Source: Saxidomus purpurata
Lineage: Eukaryota; Mollusca; Bivalvia; Venerida; Veneridae
Length of the DNA stretch: 64,000 nucleotides
Assembly: GCA_022818135.1 (NCBI GenBank)
Contig: JAFMSR010000018.1
Coordinates: forward strand, 39,257,234-39,321,233
Direction: 5' to 3'
Shown: positions 56,444-64,000 of the stretch, piece after piece
How the letters are laid out: each line of letters starts with the position of its first letter
How positions within the stretch are numbered: position 1 is the stretch's first letter
The notes under the pieces: generated by a model
Databases searched by the model: none
What the model was told of the DNA's origin: nothing
The model's input: the letters and a program-made list of their open reading frames with translations, nothing else
Made by a program: the position numbers and the translations under genes

Positions 56444-57444
56444 GCGCATAATGTCACTTTGATATTCCTTGAAAAACATAATTTGTCAGTTTTCATCACA
56501 TTTGAACGTCTGTGTTTAGTATATATTTTTCATACCTTTCCATTCATAAACAAAAACAAAACAATTTTATAGATATATCAGTAATATGAAATGAGCTATT
56601 ACTTGAATATAGTTTGTAATTTACCTTAATTTTTTCACCGTTTACAAAAATATAAAACAATTGCAATAACCCACCATATAGACGTTTCAAAAAATGCAAA
56701 TGATTAAAACTGTCAAGATGGCGTAATACCAATTTTGGCTAAGGAATGTTTGTGAAATGGTAAATGTGAAGGTTGATCATTTTTGCAGCGTCTTCCTTTA
56801 CTTTAAGTGCTTGTTCATACAATGCAAAGAGAGGACTGTCCATTCTCAAAGTACATTGTATTAAAATCACTTCATTCTGTGAGAATACAACAAGTCTTAT
56901 TTTGTAAGTGAACTTTTCGTTAAAACTTGGTGGTTATTATATATATATATATATATTTTGGACATAGATTTATAAATGCTGAAGAAAAACGAACACAACC
57001 TGTTTGTTGACAACACATTTAATTGCTGGCACTGAAATACATTGCCACATTCTGTACTTAAAACAATATGAAAATCTCAACAACGTCATCAGCACGAGCA
57101 GTACATGTAACTAATTATGTGCAAAACATGTGATTTATCTGAATAGATATTCACAAATTGAAGGCAGATAAACCCGAATTAAGAACTTGTGAGATAAAGA
57201 CAAAATTAAATAGACAGCTTTTGCCTGACGCTTTAAACATTTTCAAGAACGGTAATTACATTCTGCCCTGTTTATCTTATCGCATATTTTAAACTCCTTA
57301 AAAATTTGTGCAGCGAAGATAGGTGCTCGTTAATTATAACTATTTAGGATAAGATCTAGGCAGGCTAACGTAATAGCATTAAACAGTCACGAAAATGATT
57401 ACATTAGTTGATTAAATCCATTATTGATTGTCATTATCTAATAG
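56444..57444. other. AT-rich sequence with an (AT)n run
   Basis: (AT)n at 56938-56957. Nothing else recognised. Confidence 0.4.
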
Positions 57445-57583
57445 AGCACGCGAAATGTTTGACCTTCTAAAGCTCTGGAAGGACCTGCGGGCAAAATGGT
57501 TCAACAACCTGAGGTCGGTCAAACGTCAGTCAGGAAGACAAAATGCCACAAACATCTTCCAAACTCGTTTTGTTTGCTTTCAG
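57445..57583 (+). CDS. Candidate coding exon, MADF-like
   Basis: Acceptor TTGATTGTCATTATCTAATAG and donor TTTCAG|GTAATT enclose 139 nt at about 46% G+C. The open frame (phase 2 start) reads REMFDLLKLWKDLRAKWF, then NNLRSVKRQSGRQNATN and ends RFVCFQ. The LWKDLR..W...LR..K pattern is close to the Trp-rich second half of MADF/Myb-like DNA-binding domains. The usual N-terminal half and the downstream part were not found. It could be a stray exon of a dead gene or mobile element. Identity is an inference. Confidence 0.4.
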
Positions 57584-57896
57584 GTAATTAACATGGTATG
57601 TTAGGTTAAGATATATGTAAAAAAATTAAAACATTGCTTTTTTATTTCAAGTTACCAACTGTTTCTTACAATACAGGTATGTACGCATTTTATAAAACTT
57701 TTCAATAAATTAAACAAATGTTTGGTGTCAGTTTCTTATCACTTTTCAATGCATTCTTACAAAAAACTCTATATGATCATGCAGTTATATTTATTAACGA
57801 CACATGAATACTACCACTGTAGGATTATCCGTTTTGATAAAACAAAACTTATTGCCTCGTAGCTTTTATGTAAACTATTACCTTTTTTGTTTCAAT
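57584..57896. other. AT-rich sequence, possible intron
   Basis: Follows the donor of the candidate exon. An acceptor-like TTTCTTACAATACAG occurs at about 57676, but the frame after it is not convincing. Confidence 0.3.
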
Positions 57897-58112
57897 GATT
57901 TGGATAATTTCGATCTGCCCGAAAAAATTTGGATAATTTCGATCTGCCCGAAAAAATTTGGATAATTTCGATCTGCTCGAAAAAATTTGGATAATTGCGA
58001 TCTGCCCGAAATAATTTTGATAATTTCAATGTGCCCGAAATAATTTGGATAATATCGATCTGCTTTAAATAATTTGGATAATTGCGATCTGCCCGAAATA
58101 ATTTGGATGATG
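57897..58112. repeat. 29 bp minisatellite, ~7.4 units
   Basis: Units of TTTGGATAATTTCGATCTG plus a CCCGAAA(A/T)AA end. Twenty-nine bases shift the frame each unit, so the minus frame cycles through FRADRNYPN, FEQIEIIQI and SGRSKLSK every 87 bp. The 113-codon frame is therefore repeat-derived. Confidence 0.95.
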
Positions 58113-59601
58113 TAGGAACGAATGTCTTATAGCTCCTGTCATAGCCCTTGTCATAGCATAGCCTTTCTGGTGGCTCTGAATTCTGCCAAATGTTTTGAGA
58201 GCATACATTGCATATCGAAGCATAATTATACACTTAAGAGTTATTGCCCTTCAAACTTAACATCATAACTTTTAAAAGGACATTTATAAACTGATTGATA
58301 TTTTGTTGATACAGTTCTATGAACATACATAAATGTCTACATGAATATTATGTGTATAACAACTGTTTTTTATGTTTATGAATATGCATTTATAGAAAAT
58401 CTCATTGACTATCCTACATTATAATGATAGATTCTTGCAGAATGTTATTCAGGAGAGCATTCATTTATTTAATGGATATGGGAATGTGCTAACTCCTTGA
58501 ACATCCAGCAGCATGAAGCCGTTTATCTGCTCCGTACGAAAATGTGCGCTAAATACGTCATTTATATAAACACATTTACTCTAATATCATCAGATTTGAC
58601 ATTGTTGTCTGACGGATATGTACTTTAGCGTTAATAGTCTGCATTGTAAGTGATAAATCGGTAGTTTTTCATATAAATTCTTCAGAGATTGAATTATAGG
58701 AAAGTATGTTAGCTTTGAGTTAGAAAACAAACATAACAATATAAATGGTTTAACGTCAAACAAAAAGATATAATCCCCAGACGAACAAAATTAGAATAAA
58801 ATTTAGATAAACATATCAACACACATAAGTTTACGATTCATTTTCATAAAAAATGGAACAGCAATATGTGAGTGTGCATTATTGAAAAACAAATACGTCA
58901 TTTTTTATTATTTTTGTTTTTGATTTCTACATTTTATGAATTATGCGATACAAACCAGTAACACATATTTTTCTTTACATTTACAGGAAAGTACATGGCC
59001 TTTCGTGCCCGTATAGACCCTTAAAATGATTTAAAACTACAAGTCCTAAACTTGACATGATAATGTGATTTTAAACAATCCGAAAATCCCAGAGGTGGCT
59101 ACAATCGAAGCATATGAGAAATTAACAGTTTAAGTTTGAAACTAAATGACAATTTGACTTTACCAACCCTGTTTTTAAATGGAAACTTCACAGACGAACA
59201 TTTTACAATTCAACATTTTAAATAATACATGAATTCTTTATACTATAACGTCATTTTACGCTCAAATATTTGTATTCATGAAAGTATTTGCTGTGTCTCG
59301 GTATTTTATAGAGAAAACTAACTTAAAAATTTAACAAGTACATATTTCAAAAAGCTGGTATACGGACCATTGCCATTAAAAGTTTTGGAAAGGTTGAAAC
59401 TACAATATTTAAAAAGAGCAATATTGAATGCCTCTATGGGTTTCATAAAACTTGTGGGCTAATGCTGGTTACTGAAAGAGAGGATAACCTCGTATATAAT
59501 GTTTATACATACCAGAGTTTCAAAGTCAGTAGAGCATTGGACTAGTGGAAGTAATTATGTTATTGACTTGATATAAAGTTATTGACCGTCCTCCTCACCT
59601 A
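58113..59601. other. AT-rich sequence
   Basis: Nothing recognised. Confidence 0.4.
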
Positions 59602-59835
59602 ATGGCGGCCTTATGTCAGTACGTAAACAAGTCAACATTATTTCCTTCATTTTATTGGTTGATAGCAATAACTTGTGTCATTAATGTGCTTCTATTCTTC
59701 ACATTTCTTTTGCAATTGATTCTTATCTTTTCAAATAATATGGTGACGACGACGTTAGAATGTAGAAAAAAGTTTTTATGTGGACGGATTAAAGTCAAAA
59801 TGATTTGCGGAGAAATTCTTAATGATTTCATTTAA
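59602..59835 (+). other. Unassigned 77-codon frame with one hydrophobic span
   Basis: MAALCQYVNKSTLFPSF is followed by a ~29-residue hydrophobic span (LIAITCVINVLLFFTFLL..) and a basic end. It could be a small membrane protein, but AT-rich DNA gives Phe/Ile/Leu-rich frames by chance and no homolog is recognised. Confidence 0.2.
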
Positions 59836-61066
59836 TTTAGGAGTACAAAGCACATGACCGGTCAATTCCAATACGACCTTTTATGCAAATAGATCCAGAA
59901 GTCTTCAGAAATATTACTTTTTCACATCGTGACACAAAATATTAAGCTTTTGTTGACCGTACGATTTTTGACAGCTTTTTGGAAGGTGAGGATTATATGA
60001 CTTTCCCCTGGGATCATGCTGTCTGTTGAATAAGGCTGATATCATCAAATATCATTCATATCTATCACTCAAGTAAATAATAAGAAAATCTGTCGAGAAA
60101 AATTCGCTTGAACTGGACCGCCGCCGTAAACATCAGATAAATGTAATAATTTTGTCAGTTTCTACGAAGAGCGGAGTATGTGGAATGAGCGCCATTTCCG
60201 TAAATGACTGGACAAAACATTAATAGAGAATAAAATTATTTACGAAGGTTTGATCTCAAAACGAAAGACACATGTTGTACCCGATCATTATTCAAACTGG
60301 TCATAATGGCCTCTGGAGATTTCGTCATTCTGGCGTCTTTAAAAAGATCACGTCCTTTCAGCATTTCTATGTGTTTTGATTTAGTTAACAATTAGATGGT
60401 GAATATGTTACATGGACAGATGTAGATAGGCTATATAAGACATTATCTAAACACTGTCAGACTGAGTGATGCAGCGATTCGTTATAAATTACACATTGGT
60501 GAGAATCGACGGCACGACTACTTTGATTTATATTTTATTTCTTTATCGGCATTTATTGTCGTTTGCGACAATTTGCTTTTATAAAACAATATCGAAGAGC
60601 AAAATTACAATGCTTTTTCATAGTAAAACTACAACACAAATAATCTTCAAATACCTATTAACACATAACAAATAACCGAAATTGTGTTATGACAATGAGT
60701 AATCATTAGATGTATCTAGATTTTTCAGCTTGAACAGTTTAGAGTTACGGGATCACATGATCGGGTTGATATCTTTTACATCAGTGATATTACATTTGTA
60801 CTTGCTTACACAAAAGCTGTAGTAAACGACAGTTCTACGCTTCCTTTCAAAACTTGCTTAAACTTACGTGATTTAAATCGACCTTTTATTTCAATTGTTT
60901 ATCAAGAACTGTTTCGACCTATGTGATTCTTAAAGAGTTCATGATGGCGAGGTCAGTAAAGTATCTCACTCATACTTTAAATGCTTCAACCATCATGTTA
61001 CTATTCGATGTATGTAAATGTCGTATACTATACAATTCCCATAGAACTCCGTTCAAATCGATTTCC
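59836..61066. other. AT-rich sequence
   Basis: Nothing recognised. Confidence 0.4.
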
Positions 61067-61486
61067 TTTAAATTGGAATTATGCGCATTTTTTTCAAGTA
61101 AAAATCCAGCTGAAATAGGTGTGTGTAAAAAGGGTAGAGGAAATAATAGCTTTAAATCCAATACACCAAACTCTTCCTGCTACCAGTACAAAATTATAAC
61201 TTTCCAAATATTACTCAGTTTCCTATTTTGACTGGGGCAGTCTTTTTAAAATAAGAACTGCATGCAGGAGTTGCTTCCCTTCCACTACCGAAATCTCTAC
61301 CAACAACAACACAATGGAGATCACTGCGAGGAAAGGAACTATTATTTTATTAGTCAGATTTTTTTATTCCTAAAGCACTAACTTCAAATACTTATGCGGC
61401 ATTATCATTAATTTAACACATTTAAGTGCACAGCAACCGAAACTTGCTTTTATGAAACTGTCACCAAAAATACTCTATATGCAGTA
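61067..61486. repeat. Repeat K, near-complete copy 2
   Basis: Same orientation and blocks as 56019-56443, with only small differences over ~420 bp. Frames on both strands here (60923, 60970) are repeat-derived. Confidence 0.9.
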
Positions 61487-62238
61487 AGATGTTTCGAAGT
61501 TTATGGTGATGGTTTGTATGAACATAATTGTAATTATGATTTAAACATACAAAGGTAACACATGTGAAGTTCATTTCAGAATATTTCGGTTTGTGATATT
61601 AATAAATACATGTAGTTTATTGTAAATGTTTAAGTGAAGGCCAGGTCTGGTATTTGCCTCAGAGAGTGTTACTGTCGCGCAACAGTGCATTCATTGTTGT
61701 AAGTATTAAATATGTATCTCAAATAATACTCTACAATAATTCAATAACATCTATTGCAATATCTGGCGGAATATACAACCGGTCTCTTAACAATGCAGAG
61801 ATAGATGCATAATTAGTTCCTATAGGCATATCAAATTTTTGCACTTATAAATACGTTTCGCCTTTAAAGAATCAATGTACATGGGACTTCTGCAGGGAAC
61901 CGGAGCTGCGAATACTTAAAACGGTTATCAACGGAGATACATACCACACGATGATGTCTGCACTTGCTTGGTGCAAATGAGAATTGATTGTGTATATGGT
62001 TCTATTTCACCGCGCAGTAAAAGTTATGTCTCTCACGGGATTCAAACCTCGAGCCCAGTCAACTTGTATATAGAATATTTTATTAATCATTTGGCCGTAT
62101 TTTTACAAGTTACTGCGTTACTGGTAACACCAAATAGAGAAACCACGAGGAAAAGTGGTTCAAGCACAGATTTACGCTGGCAACGCGTGTCTTGTCTGCA
62201 AGCTCGCACACGAATCTTTTGAATACTGACATTTACAC
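61487..62238. other. AT-rich sequence with a tRNA-like fragment
   Basis: On the minus strand, CTCGAGGTTTGAATCCCGTG (about 62036-62055) has a B-box core and probably belongs to a SINE fragment. Confidence 0.35.
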
Positions 62239-62239
62239 A

Positions 62240-62520
62240 ATTTGGATAAATAATCATAATGTACTGGGTATTGCAGTCAGGTAAAACAAAACTCCCTAAT
62301 TCTTCAAATGTTGTTAGATACGAGTGTGCATTGGAGCCATACTGGGGTCTTGGCAAATTCACCAGGGGAGAAATCCCACGGTTGGCCGAGACTATAGACA
62401 AAAAACTTCAAGCCTTGAATGCTTGCTGATCTACTTTCAATGCGGATTGTACAGCCTGTCATAAATTTAAAAGGAGGTATAGCTATCACAACTTCCTCAA
62501 CACCAGTTACCTAAGAAATT
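62240..62520 (+). other. Protein-like frame, unassigned
   Basis: A plus frame reads YECALEPYWGLGKFTRGE then IPRLAETIDKKLQALNAC to a TGA, and the same frame continues TFNADCTACHKFKRRYSYHN. The opposite strand is also open. Composition suggests a former coding sequence with one stop, but no family is recognised and no splice sites frame it. Confidence 0.25.
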
Positions 62521-64000
62521 ACATGTCGTAATATGAAATAAATAGTAAAAACTGTTTTCAGTTTACTGTAAGAATGTATTTTCATAACATAATGTACAGT
62601 GATTAATTCCGGTTATATGTTTATTACATGTAATAAAATAATATTTCATTCTGGCAGCAGAAAGCTTTTAATTAATTTATAAGCAATCAGTTAAATATCA
62701 ATAGTAAAACTGTCATAAAAGTAAGAAATATAATAATATAACGCTTATCTTCTCGACGTTAATCAAGTCAGATCTTATAATTATTATAACTAGGAAAGGT
62801 TAGTAGCCGAGCAAGAAGTAGAATATGCAATAACACGCTCTTTTTTTATATCGTTCAACCTGTTACTCATAGACGAATACAACTAAACCGAGCACGAAAA
62901 TAACATTTCCAATATCTCTTAAAAGCACATGTACATTGAAGTTAACAAATATTGGTAATAAACTGTTTTCAATCCCCCCAATATTCATCAATATATTAAC
63001 GTTAATACAAATTAGTATAAAATGCATTTAATCATACATCTATAGGACAAAACATTTCTCAAGGATTGTTCTGAATATTGTTATAATTGTCATTGAAGTT
63101 CTTTCTGTATTACTTAGAAATGTAATGTTAGTTTCTAGCACATAATGCCTACTTATGTCTGCACATTCAGAAAATAGTAATTGTAACTCTTGATATATGT
63201 GCCGATGGGCTTGGTGAGTAAGTTTTAAGCGGTCCATTTCAATAGAAACCAGTATTTTTGGATTCATTTTCATGTTGACGTTTCAAGATAATTGAGAGAA
63301 CATTTTATTACCGTGACCAATATCAATGAATTACAGGATAGTAGGAGCCCATCTTGGATAACATTAAGATAACGATACAACAACAGGTGCTGATGAAGTT
63401 CAAAATAGTTTTGCTCACACAAATCTTTACACAGACAACCCCACTACAAAACACTTCAAATACACGCAAACTATACAAGAGAATGACTTAAAGTGATTAT
63501 TGTGTTTTCAAACATGTGATTAAACGTAGACGACGCTGATTAATAAGCCGAACTGAATAAATCATTAGTAGAAACTACTGCTATATTAAAATTATTCACA
63601 AGAACAGTTAAATGCCGCTTAGATATAATTATGTAAGTTCAAAGTGATATTAACTACTACATGTTACTTTCAAGTATTACTCTTGTTAAGAAACGTTTTA
63701 CCAAAGTAACTCTGTGTGACTACCAACCGCGATCTGTCCGACAATTTTCCGAAGCATTCAATACAAATTATTTCACAAAAATAATTTGCAATAATGTATA
63801 ATTTACTTCCGGGAAACATGTACCGTGAATAGTCACACTTTTCTAAAGGTAAACCGGTCTCAAACCATTGCCGTTGGTTCAAAATATGACACACGTTGGA
63901 CAGATGTCGATTACCCTTAGGTTAAAGGTGAACGCAAGTCAGAATATGTAAGCATTAAATTGGAGAGATTGTTAATATAAACACTGTTGAAAGAATTTTT
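62521..64000. other. AT-rich sequence
   Basis: Nothing recognised to the end of the window. Confidence 0.4.

Noticed and set aside
57892..58233. 113-codon minus-strand frame
   Set aside because: Generated by the 29 bp minisatellite.

Overview
The window is eukaryotic nuclear DNA, most probably from a bivalve mollusc. It is AT-rich (about one third G+C) with a few short, GC-richer islands flanked by GT/AG splice signals. It is crowded with decayed LINEs, tRNA-derived SINEs, hairpin MITEs and the ~150-170 bp tandem-unit repeats that I associate with clam genomes. No bacterial, viral or organellar gene order is visible. The bivalve assignment is an inference from repeat style and one receptor exon, not from a search. 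LAYOUT. 0-4 kb: dispersed repeats and two candidate exons on the minus strand (2654-2841, 3158-3261). 4.07-9.65 kb: a decayed minus-strand LINE of Tx1/L1-like type, split by three later insertions: a ~945 bp repeat with a 6 bp target duplication, a ~1.1 kb tRNA-like/palindromic block, and the 3' end of a second LINE. 9.8-14.7 kb: SINEs, then a complete 1,684 bp foldback element (10913-12596) made of nested inverted CpG-rich 22 bp minisatellites with a 6 bp target duplication, then a small Tc1-like MITE and tandem duplications. 15.3-22.1 kb: the best protein-coding gene, five plus-strand exons reconstructed from splice sites. All four introns are phase 1. The 330-residue product has a Ser/Pro/acidic N-terminal half and a 3-4-pass membrane C-terminal half; I do not recognise it. 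Its last two introns are packed with tandem-unit repeats whose ends lie almost on the splice acceptors. 22-44 kb: mostly repeats and AT-rich sequence, with a phase-matched pair of candidate exons at 33448 and 34329 and a candidate 54 bp exon at 24776. 44.5-46.4 kb: the first coding exon of a rhodopsin-type neuropeptide receptor of the GnRH/AKH/corazonin group (195 codons, through TM4). On the minus strand just upstream lies a candidate C-terminal-tail exon sharing the same 25 bp A/T tract, and a TTAA-flanked 842 bp MITE sits inside intron 1. 46.4-64 kb: SINEs, minisatellites, a homopolymer block that looks like an assembly or sequencing artefact, a candidate MADF-like exon (57445-57583), and two near full copies of a ~420 bp repeat. 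The genes show no operon-like cooperation. The region is best read as one whole small gene, the start of a receptor gene, several loose candidate exons and a layered transposon landscape.
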